In this document: positions 30,115 through 37,292 of the stretch, piece after piece
Layout: every line of letters begins with the position of its first letter
How positions within the stretch are numbered: the first letter of the stretch is position 1
Assembly (NCBI GenBank): GCA_910574915.1
Contig: CAJTCR010000043.1
Coordinates: 1-45,445, forward strand
Length of the DNA stretch: 45,445 nt
DNA from: Eubacteriaceae bacterium
Lineage (GTDB): Bacteria > Bacillota > Clostridia > Lachnospirales > Lachnospiraceae
Direction of reading: 5' to 3'
The notes under the pieces: generated by a model
What the model was told of the DNA's origin: nothing
What the model saw: the letters and a program-made list of their open reading frames with translations, nothing else
Databases searched by the model: none
Position numbers and translations under genes: made by a program

Positions 30115-30923
30115 ATTTACTGCCAGACCTGTTTTCCTTCGCCTATGTGCCGGGCTGGTACTGCCAGCTCGACGAGCTGGCGGGGCTGGCGCTCCCGGAG
30201 CCGTGGAGGTTTCGGAATCCAGACTACCATACGAAAAATCCAGATACTCCGATATTAGAGCGATATATCCACTCGATATTCAAAAAACAAGTCATTGATT
30301 TTAACGAAGAACGGAACCCGGAGAAGGCGGCGGACTATCTCCATGTGGAGAATGAATTTGTCTGCTTCCATACGGGCCTGTACACACGCCGGTACAAAGC
30401 AATCTATGGCTGCTTTGACCGGAACAAGCGGCAGGCCAGTATGCTGGACTGGTATTTCCGGGGCTTTTCGGACGAGCTTTCACCGTGGCTCAAATATATA
30501 AGTCCGCTCCCGAAAAAGCCCAGCTACTATATGGCGCAGTATGGCGTCAATTACAACCCGGAGTGGCCGATACGGGTAAACATAGACCACATTTTGGGCG
30601 ACGAGGAGAACCTTTACCGCCTGCCCGCTTCCATCCGCGACGCGCAGAACCTGCCCCTGCTACTGGAAACGGCAGTTGAACTGGCGCGGCGGAAGGCGCT
30701 CATTGAACCGAGCATTGTGGTGCCGCAGGGCTACCAAGGAAGGGTGCAGTATCTTCTGCCGATCTGTCTGACCGATATGGAGAACCCCGACCTTGCTATG
30801 ACCCTCACCATCATGGACGGGTATTATTTAGGCAATACCTGCCTGACGTTAGAAATGGCGTACTTGAACGCCCGTCTGCTGGCGAGGCCGGTTGCTCCGT
30901 GGCTGGCGGAGCTTGTCATGTAG
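30111..30923 (+). CDS. DUF3825-domain protein
   Basis: 270-aa; ATG 30111 overlaps the previous stop (ATGA). DUF3825 features: FRNPDYHTKNPDTPILERYIHSIFKKQVIDFNEERNPEKAADY, the conserved FVCFHTGLYTRRYKAIYGCFDRNK block near residue 85, and the C-terminal VQYLLPICLTDMENPDLAMTLTIMDGYYLGNTCLTLEMAYLNARLL. The family is found in phages and some regulatory contexts; a link to nucleic acid metabolism has been suggested but not shown. Part of a coupled three-gene start of the phage-type block. Confidence 0.85.
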   Translation: MNLLPDLFSFAYVPGWYCQLDELAGLALPEPWRFRNPDYHTKNPDTPILERYIHSIFKKQVIDFNEERNPEKAADYLHVENEFVCFHTGLYTRRYKAIYGCFDRNKRQASMLDWYFRGFSDELSPWLKYISPLPKKPSYYMAQYGVNYNPEWPIRVNIDHILGDEENLYRLPASIRDAQNLPLLLETAVELARRKALIEPSIVVPQGYQGRVQYLLPICLTDMENPDLAMTLTIMDGYYLGNTCLTLEMAYLNARLLARPVAPWLAELVM

Positions 30924-30995
30924 GAAAGCAATCATAGCAGGTCATATACTCTCCCGCGCCGGACAGCGGCGGCGACAGAAAGGGGCGTATATGAG

Positions 30996-31199
30996 ATGCG
31001 CAGGAAGAAGGAGGCGCAGACCAATGGGCTAAGGAAAACCCTGCGGCCTGTCTGCTGCCCGGTATGCGGGCGGCGGATCATGGATGCAGTATCAGGTACA
31101 AAGACGCAGATGATTACCCCGAAGAAGGGCCGGTATCCCGATTTCATTATAAAGTGCGGGCACTGCGGCTCCGAGATCGGGGTGATGAAAACGGAATAG
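30996..31199 (+). CDS. small zinc-ribbon protein, 67 aa
   Basis: ATG 30996 with AAAGGGG upstream. Basic N-terminus, then CCPVCGRR near residue 20 and KCGHCGSE near residue 53, two CxxC pairs that form a zinc ribbon. The layout (CxxC, about 30 residues, IIKCxxCG) resembles the Com protein that activates mom translation in phage Mu, but the spacing is longer and general zinc ribbons are abundant, so this is only a possibility. The next genes are a sigma-like regulator and the replication module; the Mom genes are 12 kb away. Confidence 0.7.
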   Translation: MRRKKEAQTNGLRKTLRPVCCPVCGRRIMDAVSGTKTQMITPKKGRYPDFIIKCGHCGSEIGVMKTE

Positions 31200-31431
31200 A
31201 AAACCTTTGATCCGCTCCGAGCCAGCAGGCCGGGAGCTGACCGGAGATACCGCCACGGCAATACAGCACGGCCCGCAGGGAATGTATGCGGGCCGGGGAA
31301 ACGGCTGGCTAAACCGGGACAGGGATCACTCGTTTGTTTGAGCATGATGCAGGGAGGGGCGGTTTCATTCCGTAAACAAGGATCGGCCCTCCAATACGCC
31401 ACTTTCATAATGGAAAAGTGGATATGACATT
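31200..31431. other. non-coding stretch with hairpins and an ATACAGCACGGCC leader
   Basis: No gene supported. It contains AATACAGCACGGCC at 31260-31273, overlapping a perfect GGCCCGC/GCGGGCC hairpin (31270-31294), and a small CCACTTTC/GAAAAGTGG dyad near 31400. The 14-mer occurs again at 41878-41891 in front of the HNH gene. The structured layout suggests a leader RNA or an operator. Confidence 0.4.
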
Positions 31432-31476
31432 GAGCCTGACAGGCGGCACTTTTGTGCTGCTTGTCAGGCTCTTTTT
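31432..31476 (+). terminator. strong terminator before the second sigma-like gene
   Basis: GAGCCTGACA and TGTCAGGCTC are perfect arms with inner GGCGGCAC/GTGCTGCT and a TTTT loop, followed by TTTTT at 31472-31476. It separates the early regulatory genes from the next unit. The following AAAGGAG belongs to the sigma-like gene, whose promoter must lie between. Confidence 0.8.
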
Positions 31477-31531
31477 CTGTTTATGGCGGTCAATGTGCCG
31501 CCTGCCGGGCTCCGAAAGGAGAACGGCAAAA

Positions 31532-31921
31532 ATGAAAATCCGGTATGAGTTTGTAAATGGAGAGGTTTCGGAGATCGAGGTGGACGAGGGCCTCGGTGAG
31601 CTGCTGGTGGATTTTGACCGGGAGCAGTACAACAATGACCACAAGGAAACCCGCCGCCATGTTTCCCTTGACGGTATGGACTACGAGGGGGAGCTGTTTG
31701 CCTCGGCGGAGGATACGGAAGGGGAGCTTCTGCGCCGGGAGGATACGGCCCGGCTCATGGAGGCAATGGAGGCCCTCTCCCCTTCCCAGCGGGAGCTGTT
31801 GTTAAAAGTTTATTTTAACGGACGCTCCTTAGTGAGCATTGCGGCAGAGGAAGGCGTGAGCCATGTGGCGATTGTCCGCCGCCTGAACCGCATTTATGAA
31901 AAGCTCAGAAAAAAATTGTAA
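31532..31921 (+). CDS. sigma-70-like regulator of phage/element type, 129 aa
   Basis: Start ATG 31532 with AAAGGAG 10 bp upstream; a longer frame from 31418 runs through the terminator and is rejected. Seen: MKIRYEFVNGEVSEIEVDEGLGELLVDFDREQYNN, RRHVSLDGMDYEGELF, then a region 4 HTH: AMEALSPSQRELLLKVYFNGRSLVSIAAEEGVSHVAIVRRLNRIYEKLRK. This combination is typical of sigma-70-family small regulators in integrative elements and prophages of Clostridia. Likely controls the replication module that follows. Confidence 0.85.
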   Translation: MKIRYEFVNGEVSEIEVDEGLGELLVDFDREQYNNDHKETRRHVSLDGMDYEGELFASAEDTEGELLRREDTARLMEAMEALSPSQRELLLKVYFNGRSLVSIAAEEGVSHVAIVRRLNRIYEKLRKKL

Positions 31922-32004
31922 AACAGACCGTTACATTTTGCCTTTCCCGTGGCCGTATATTGAGGGCCAACGATACGTGCCCTTAGAAAGAGGTGAAAGG
32001 CAAC

Positions 32005-32208
32005 ATGAAACATAACTTGAAAATCAGTCTTGCGCAGGGGCCGGATACGGGCGGCATTGTCCGCTGTAAGACGGTATCCCTGCGGGAGCGGGTGCTTCGG
32101 AGGCTGTTCGGCGATACCCGCCGGATCACCATCATTGTACCCGGCGACAGCGTGAAGGCGCTGTCCCTGCAGGAAGTGCCGGAGGTGGGCGGCCATGACT
32201 ACGCATGA
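32005..32208 (+). CDS. unrecognised 67-aa protein before the helicase
   Basis: ATG 32005 with AGAGGTGAAAGG upstream. Basic N-terminal half (LKISLAQGPDTGGIVRCKTVSLRERVLRRLFGDTRRITIIVPGDSV), acidic C-terminus. It overlaps the SNF2 helicase start by 14 bp, which argues for a real, coupled gene. No domain recognised. Confidence 0.6.
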   Translation: MKHNLKISLAQGPDTGGIVRCKTVSLRERVLRRLFGDTRRITIIVPGDSVKALSLQEVPEVGGHDYA

Positions 32209-33667
32209 GGAAAGCAGGCCCTCCCTGCCTATGCCGGTCAAGGCCACGCCTTACCGCCACCAGCAGGAAGCCTTTGGCTTCGTCTGCCGCGCCTTCGGCC
32301 TGCTGCCGGAACCGGAGGCCGGGCCGCCTGTCCTGAAAAGCAGCGGCTGTGCGCTCCTTATGGAAATGGGAACCGGAAAGACCATCACCAGCATAGCGAT
32401 CACCGGCGCACTTGCAGAGGCCGGGAGGATTGGCCGGGTGCTGATCGTGGCCCCGCTCTCCATCCTCGGCGTATGGGAGGCGGAATTTGCCCGCTTTGCG
32501 GATTTCCCCTATTTCCTCGCGGTGCTTTCTGGAACCGGCGCAAAGAAGCTGGATACCCTGCGCCACATGACCGGCGCGGCCCTGCAGGTGGCTGTGGTGA
32601 ATTATGAGAGCGCATGGCGGATGGAAAAAGACCTGCTGGCATGGCGGCCCGGCCTCATTATCGCCGACGAGGGCCACAAGATCAAGACCCACAATATCGC
32701 CGCCAGTAAGGCCATGCACCGGCTGGGGCGGGCGGCCAGCTACCGGCTTCTGCTTACCGGCACCGTCATTACCAACAAGGCCATTGATGTGTTCAGCCAG
32801 TACAAGTTTACCAACCCGGCCATTTTCGGGCAGAGCTTTTACGCCTTCCGGAGCCGCTATTTTGACATGGTGGGCTATGGGAACCATACGCCGGTCTTGA
32901 AGAAATCTATGGAGGCGGAGCTGGTGGAGAAAATGCACGCCATTGCCTACCGGGCCACAAAGGCGGAATGTCTGGATTTGCCGGAAACCACCGACATACT
33001 GCGGCAGGTGGACTTGGAGCCTGCGGCCCTGCGGATATACAAGGGCCTTGTAAAAGAAAGCTATGCGGAATTATCCGGCGGCGAGGTGACGGCCCCGAAC
33101 ATCCTGACAAGGCTCCTGCGCCTGTCCCAGCTTACGGGTGGCTTTATCGGCAATGACGAAACCGCTTCCGTCGAGCAGGTGAGCGCGGCGAAGCTCTCCG
33201 CGTTGGAGGACATTTTAGACGGGGCCGTGGCCGAGGGGAAAAAGCTGGTCATCATTGCCCGCTTCCTCCCGGAAATCCGCGCCATCTGTAAGCTGCTGGA
33301 AAAACGGAGCCTGCGCTATTCCTGCATTACCGGGGAGGTAAAGAACCGGGAGGAGCAGGTGGAGCAGTTTCAGAACGAGCCGGAGGTCATGGCTTTCGTG
33401 GGCCAGATCGCCACGGCGGGGCTTGGCATTACCCTGACGGCGGCCTCCACAATGGTCTTTTACTCGCTGGACTATTCCATGAGCAACTTCGAGCAGACCA
33501 AAGCCCGGATTCACCGGGTGGGCCAGCGGATGCCCTGCACCTATTTATATCTGGTGGCGCGGGGAACCGTGGACGAGAAGGTGCTGCTGGCCCTGAAAAA
33601 TAAGGCAGACCTTGCCAAGACGCTTGTTGACGATTACCGCAGCGGGAAGAATCCCTTCGCCGCTTAG
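32195..33667 (+). CDS. SNF2-type DEAD/DEAH helicase of phage
   Basis: 490-aa SF2 helicase-like ATPase. N-terminal domain: LLMEMGTGKTITSIAI (Walker A, GTGKT), LIVAPLSILGVWEAEF (motif Ia), IIADEGHKIKT (motif II, DEGH), YRLLLTGTVITN (motif III). C-terminal domain: VIIARFLPEIRAICKLLEKRSL, GEVKNREEQVEQFQNEPEVMAFVGQIATAGLGITLTAASTMVFYSLDYSMSNFEQTKARIHRVGQRMPCTYLYLVARGTVDEKVL, the hallmark SNF2 motifs V and VI (QTKARIHRVGQ). Such helicases stand beside the polymerase and primase in phage replication modules. No nuclease domain is fused. Start ATG 32195 overlaps the previous gene. Confidence 0.93.
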   Translation: MTTHEESRPSLPMPVKATPYRHQQEAFGFVCRAFGLLPEPEAGPPVLKSSGCALLMEMGTGKTITSIAITGALAEAGRIGRVLIVAPLSILGVWEAEFARFADFPYFLAVLSGTGAKKLDTLRHMTGAALQVAVVNYESAWRMEKDLLAWRPGLIIADEGHKIKTHNIAASKAMHRLGRAASYRLLLTGTVITNKAIDVFSQYKFTNPAIFGQSFYAFRSRYFDMVGYGNHTPVLKKSMEAELVEKMHAIAYRATKAECLDLPETTDILRQVDLEPAALRIYKGLVKESYAELSGGEVTAPNILTRLLRLSQLTGGFIGNDETASVEQVSAAKLSALEDILDGAVAEGKKLVIIARFLPEIRAICKLLEKRSLRYSCITGEVKNREEQVEQFQNEPEVMAFVGQIATAGLGITLTAASTMVFYSLDYSMSNFEQTKARIHRVGQRMPCTYLYLVARGTVDEKVLLALKNKADLAKTLVDDYRSGKNPFAA

Positions 33668-33679
33668 ATTGGAGGATTT

Positions 33680-34096
33680 ATGGATACAGACAGAATGTTT
33701 ACGCTGGCCGACCGGCTCCGGGCACTCCGGGACGAGAAGGCCGAGGCCGACAAACGGCTCAAAGAGATCAAGGAGGAAATGGACGAGGTGGACTACCAGC
33801 TCTCGGAGGTGATGGCCGGGAGCGAAACGCAGAACTTTACCCGCGCCGGGATGATGTTCTGCCTTACCACCAAAACCCACGCCTCCGCTACCGCCGGGCG
33901 GAAGGAGGAACTGTTCGCGGCCCTTCGGGGCGAGGGCTTCGGCGACCTTGTGTATGAAACGGTCAACGCCAATTCCCTCTCCGCCTTTGTGAAGGAGCAG
34001 ATTTCGGAAAATGGCGACGCGCTGCCCGCATGGCTGGACGGTCTTGTAAATGTGTTTGAGAAAACCACCGTCGGCGTGCGCAAGGCTGCAAAATAA
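33680..34096 (+). CDS. unrecognised phage protein with N-terminal coiled coil, 138 aa
   Basis: ATG 33680 with GGAGG 5-6 bp upstream. Seen: a charged coiled coil at residues 5-45 (LADRLRALRDEKAEADKRLKEIKEEMDEVDYQLSEVM), then a compact domain with GMMFCLTTKTHASATAGRKEELF and ending FVKEQISENGDALPAWLDGLVNVFEKTTVGVRKA. The C-terminal phrase is common in phage proteins next to the polymerase; Gam- or Gp157-like functions are possible but unsupported. Confidence 0.65.
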   Translation: MDTDRMFTLADRLRALRDEKAEADKRLKEIKEEMDEVDYQLSEVMAGSETQNFTRAGMMFCLTTKTHASATAGRKEELFAALRGEGFGDLVYETVNANSLSAFVKEQISENGDALPAWLDGLVNVFEKTTVGVRKAAK

Positions 34097-34116
34097 ATTG
34101 AAGGAGGAAATATCCC

Positions 34117-34872
34117 ATGAGCAATAAAAACAATGAAATGATCCCTGCAAACACCGGCTTTCTGGCCCTTGCCGATTTCAACATGAACGAGGGCATGGCG
34201 GAGGAGCTGGACGGGCTGGAAGGCGGCTTTGACCGGGTAAAAATCCCCGCTGGCGGGGCCACCATGTTTGAGCTGCCCGGCGACGAGGCAGACGAGCCGG
34301 AAACCGTGAAGGAGTTTTCCGCCGTGATCCTGTTCCACCATCCCATCCTGCAGTATTACAAGGAGAAATACACCGGAGGGAGCAACCCGCCGGACTGCGG
34401 CTCCTTTGACGGCGTAAACGGAGAAGGCGATCCGGGCGGGGCCTGCGCGAACTGCCCCTTAAACCAATTCGGCTCCGGGGAGAACAACAGCAAAGCCTGC
34501 AAGACAAGGCGGAGGGTATTCCTTCTGCGGGAGGGCGAGCTGTTCCCGCTGATCCTTTCCCTGCCTACCGGCTCCATGAAGGAGTTTTCCCGCTATATTA
34601 AGCGCCTGCTTTCCAAAGGGAAAAAGAGCAGCATGGTCGTGACGCGCTTCTCGCTGAAAAGGGCCACCAACAACAGCGGCATTGCCTACTCGCAGGCACA
34701 ATTCCGCATTGACCGCCCGCTGTCCTCCGAGGAGCAGATTCTGATTAGCAGGCTCTCGGAGCAGGTGAAGGAATACAGCCGCCGCGTGGGCTTTGACGTG
34801 GAGGAGCCTGCGGAAATGGACGCTCCCTTTGTAGACCCGGAAACCGGCGAGGTTGTGGAGCCTCTGCAGTAA
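34117..34872 (+). CDS. phage replication-accessory protein with Cys-rich motif, 251 aa
   Basis: ATG 34117 after GGAGG. Seen: FDRVKIPAGGATMFELP near residue 38, FSAVILFHHPILQYYKEKY, then a zinc-binding-like Cys set (DCGSFDG, CANCPLNQFGSG, KACKTRR) at about 92-130, and FLLREGELFPLILSLPTGSMKEFSRYIKRLLSKGKKSSMVVTRFSLK. The last block looks like the conserved core of phage proteins between helicase and polymerase. A single-stranded DNA-binding role would fit the position but is an inference. Confidence 0.6.
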   Translation: MSNKNNEMIPANTGFLALADFNMNEGMAEELDGLEGGFDRVKIPAGGATMFELPGDEADEPETVKEFSAVILFHHPILQYYKEKYTGGSNPPDCGSFDGVNGEGDPGGACANCPLNQFGSGENNSKACKTRRRVFLLREGELFPLILSLPTGSMKEFSRYIKRLLSKGKKSSMVVTRFSLKRATNNSGIAYSQAQFRIDRPLSSEEQILISRLSEQVKEYSRRVGFDVEEPAEMDAPFVDPETGEVVEPLQ

Positions 34873-34936
34873 ATATGCGCCCGGTGCGGGAGGGGCGCTG
34901 CGCCTTTCCCGCCCATCCGGGCAGATTGGAGGAAAT

Positions 34937-36859
34937 ATGAGTTATTCATGCGTGACGACGCTTACCAAAATAAAAGAATATCTGGCCGGGGCCGCCCTTG
35001 TGGCCTTTGACTTTGAAACCTCGCCCCTGGATGAATACCGCTCGGAGGAGCGGGCCGCTCTGGACGCACATAAAGCGAGCATTACCGGCGTGAGCTTTTC
35101 CATATCCGAAGGCAGCGGAATCTATGTGCCGCTCCGGCACCGGATCGGGAAAAATGCGGCAAGGCCGGAGGCGGTCATGGGCTATCTGCAGAAGGCCCTT
35201 TTTGAAAATACGGCCATTGTCAAGGTGGCCCACAACCTTCCTTTTGAGGCTATGTTCCTCTATGCCCTCGGCACGGTGGTACAGCCGCCCTGCTATGACA
35301 CCATTGCGGCGGCCCAGCTTACCTTAAAGAGCAATACCCAGTTTCGGGGCCTCTCGGACAGCGGCCTGAAAACCCTTGTGCCGCAGCTCTTTGATACGGA
35401 GCTGCCGGATTTCGGGAGCGTGACCGGCGGACGGTTCTTTGACGAGCTTTCCCCGCAGGATACGGAAACCGTGCGCTATGCCTGCGCCGACAGCGACTAT
35501 GCCCTGCGGCTTTATCATGTGTTCAACGGCTGGTTTGACAAATACCTGCCCAAGCACCGCCGCATTGTGGAGCAGATCGAAAGCCCCACGGCGGTCTACT
35601 GCGGCCTTATGCGGTATAACGGCCTGCTCATGGATCGGGCTGCTATGGAGGAAAAGCAGGCGGAGGCCGAGGGGCGGATCGCAAAAATCCGGGAGGAGAT
35701 CGCCTTCATTACCGGGGACGTGGAAATCGGGGCCAACGCTTCCACCTCCGCGTTCAAAAGTTATCTTTACAATGACCTCGGCCTGCCGGTGGTAAAGACC
35801 ACGGCCAAGTATCAGGAGGCGGCGGATGATGAAACCATGATTTTGCTTTCGGACTGGTGCCGGGAGCAGAAGCCGGAGCTTGTGCCGCTGTTTGAGCTGG
35901 TGCAGGAATACCGGCGCTGGGGGAAGATCAAGGGGACATATCTGGACGGGTATCTTCGGCATATCAACAGCGCCACCGGGCGGATACATCCAGACCTCCT
36001 TCCGCTTGGGACGGAAACGGGCCGGTTTGCTGCCCGTAACCCCAACATGCAGAACTGCCCGCGCAAGGACAACGACCCGGTGGGTATCCGCTCCATGATC
36101 GTCGCCCCGGAGGACTGTGTTTTGCTCTCTTTAGACTTTTCGCAGATTGAGCTGCGCGTCGGGGCTTTCTACTGCCGGGATGAAAAAATGCTGCAGACCT
36201 ACCGGGATGGCGGCGACATCCATGCGCAGACCACCTCCGTCATTTACGGAATCCCCTTTGAGCAGGCAGTAGATAAGAACGCCGAGCATTACAAGGAGCG
36301 CCGGACGATTGCAAAAAACTGTAACTTCGGCGTATTCTTCGGCCTGTTCCCGCGCGGCCTGCAAAAGACGCTGAAATTCAAGGCTGGGCTGGATACGCCG
36401 CTTGGTGATTGCGAGCGGATCATTGCAAACTTAAAATCCGGCTATCCCCAGCTTTCGCTCTGGCAGGAGGTGGTAAAGCGGCAGGCCGCCGCCCGCCGGT
36501 ACAGTGAAACGTGGCTGGGCCGCAGGCGGTATCTGCCGAACATTACCTCCGAGGATTGGGGGAAAAAGAGCTTTGCGGAGCGGTGCGCCATGAATACGCC
36601 CATACAGGGAACCGCCGCCGATATTTTGAAGCTGGCACTTGCCCGCCTGATCGTGGGGCTTCGGGAGCGCCCGTGGTTAAGGCCCCTTTTACAGATACAC
36701 GACGAGCTGGTATTTGAGCTTCCAGAGGATAAGGTGGAGGAAGCGGCGGCTTTTGTCCGCTCCTGCATGGAGGCCCAGCCGTTCCCGGAATTTGACGTGC
36801 CGGTCATTGCCGAGGGGGCCTTCGGGCCGAGCTTCGGCAGTCTGGCGGAAATGGAGTGA
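34937..36859 (+). CDS. phage family A DNA polymerase
   Basis: 640-aa, start ATG 34937 with GGAGG. N-terminal 3'-5' exonuclease domain: LVAFDFETSPLDEY (motif Exo I DxE), VAHNLPFEAMFLYAL, and YACADSDYALRLYHVF (Exo III). No 5' nuclease domain, normal for phage enzymes. Polymerase domain: TETGRFAARNPNMQNCP, motif A LLSLDFSQIELRVGAF, O-helix RRTIAKNCNFGVFFG, motif C QIHDELVFELPE. In the O-helix the usual final Tyr before Gly (NFGxxYG) is Phe; the earlier Phe is kept. It replicates the phage-type element together with the SNF2 helicase and the primase-helicase. Family firm. Confidence 0.95.
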   Translation: MSYSCVTTLTKIKEYLAGAALVAFDFETSPLDEYRSEERAALDAHKASITGVSFSISEGSGIYVPLRHRIGKNAARPEAVMGYLQKALFENTAIVKVAHNLPFEAMFLYALGTVVQPPCYDTIAAAQLTLKSNTQFRGLSDSGLKTLVPQLFDTELPDFGSVTGGRFFDELSPQDTETVRYACADSDYALRLYHVFNGWFDKYLPKHRRIVEQIESPTAVYCGLMRYNGLLMDRAAMEEKQAEAEGRIAKIREEIAFITGDVEIGANASTSAFKSYLYNDLGLPVVKTTAKYQEAADDETMILLSDWCREQKPELVPLFELVQEYRRWGKIKGTYLDGYLRHINSATGRIHPDLLPLGTETGRFAARNPNMQNCPRKDNDPVGIRSMIVAPEDCVLLSLDFSQIELRVGAFYCRDEKMLQTYRDGGDIHAQTTSVIYGIPFEQAVDKNAEHYKERRTIAKNCNFGVFFGLFPRGLQKTLKFKAGLDTPLGDCERIIANLKSGYPQLSLWQEVVKRQAAARRYSETWLGRRRYLPNITSEDWGKKSFAERCAMNTPIQGTAADILKLALARLIVGLRERPWLRPLLQIHDELVFELPEDKVEEAAAFVRSCMEAQPFPEFDVPVIAEGAFGPSFGSLAEME

Positions 36860-36863
36860 GCCT

Positions 36864-37292
36864 ATGAGCCATGTGAACAGATATAACGGGGAGGGATACG
36901 CCGACCCGACCACTTATGAAGCCCTTACCCGGATCGAGAGGGAGGCGAAGAAAATGGCATACAGGCCGCTGGTTTTCATTTCCTCGCCCTTTGCCGGGAA
37001 CACAAAGAGGAACACCGAGCGGGCGCGGGGATACTGCCGCTTTGCAGTATCAAGAAACTGTATCCCCATAGCGCCGCACCTTCTCTATCCTCAATTCATG
37101 GACGAGGACGACCCGGCCCAGCGGGAGCTTGGCATTTTCTTCGGCATGGTGCTGATGGGGAAATGCCACGAGGTTTGGGTATTCGGCAGCAGGATCACCC
37201 GCGGCATGGCCGTGGAGATTGCAAAGGCAAAGGAGCGTGGCCAGAAAATCCGGTATTTCAATGATCGGTGCATGGAGGTGGAAAGAGAATGA
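36864..37292 (+). CDS. DUF4406 protein (nucleoside deoxyribosyltransferase-like)
   Basis: 142-aa, ATG 36864 only 4 bp after the polymerase stop. Seen: YRPLVFISSPFAGNTKRNTERARGYCRFAVSRNCIPIAPHLLYPQFMDEDDPAQRE, then GMVLMGKCHEVWVFGSRITRGMAVEIAKAKERGQKIRYF, the standard DUF4406 fold (nucleoside 2-deoxyribosyltransferase-like Rossmann core with ISSPF and a Glu/Ser-type active pocket). Phages often carry one beside the polymerase; a role in nucleotide metabolism or base modification is plausible given the Mom genes downstream. Confidence 0.85.
   Translation: MSHVNRYNGEGYADPTTYEALTRIEREAKKMAYRPLVFISSPFAGNTKRNTERARGYCRFAVSRNCIPIAPHLLYPQFMDEDDPAQRELGIFFGMVLMGKCHEVWVFGSRITRGMAVEIAKAKERGQKIRYFNDRCMEVERE

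Noticed and set aside
30996..31199. Com-type translational activator of mom
   Set aside because: Zinc ribbon pattern is suggestive, but the spacing is longer than in Com and the gene is 12 kb from mom; kept as a generic zinc-ribbon protein.
31418..31531. longer N-terminus for the second sigma-like protein
   Set aside because: It would run through a strong terminator hairpin, while ATG 31532 has AAAGGAG.
32132..32938. 268-codon minus-strand open frame
   Set aside because: Shadow of the SNF2 helicase in GC-rich DNA.
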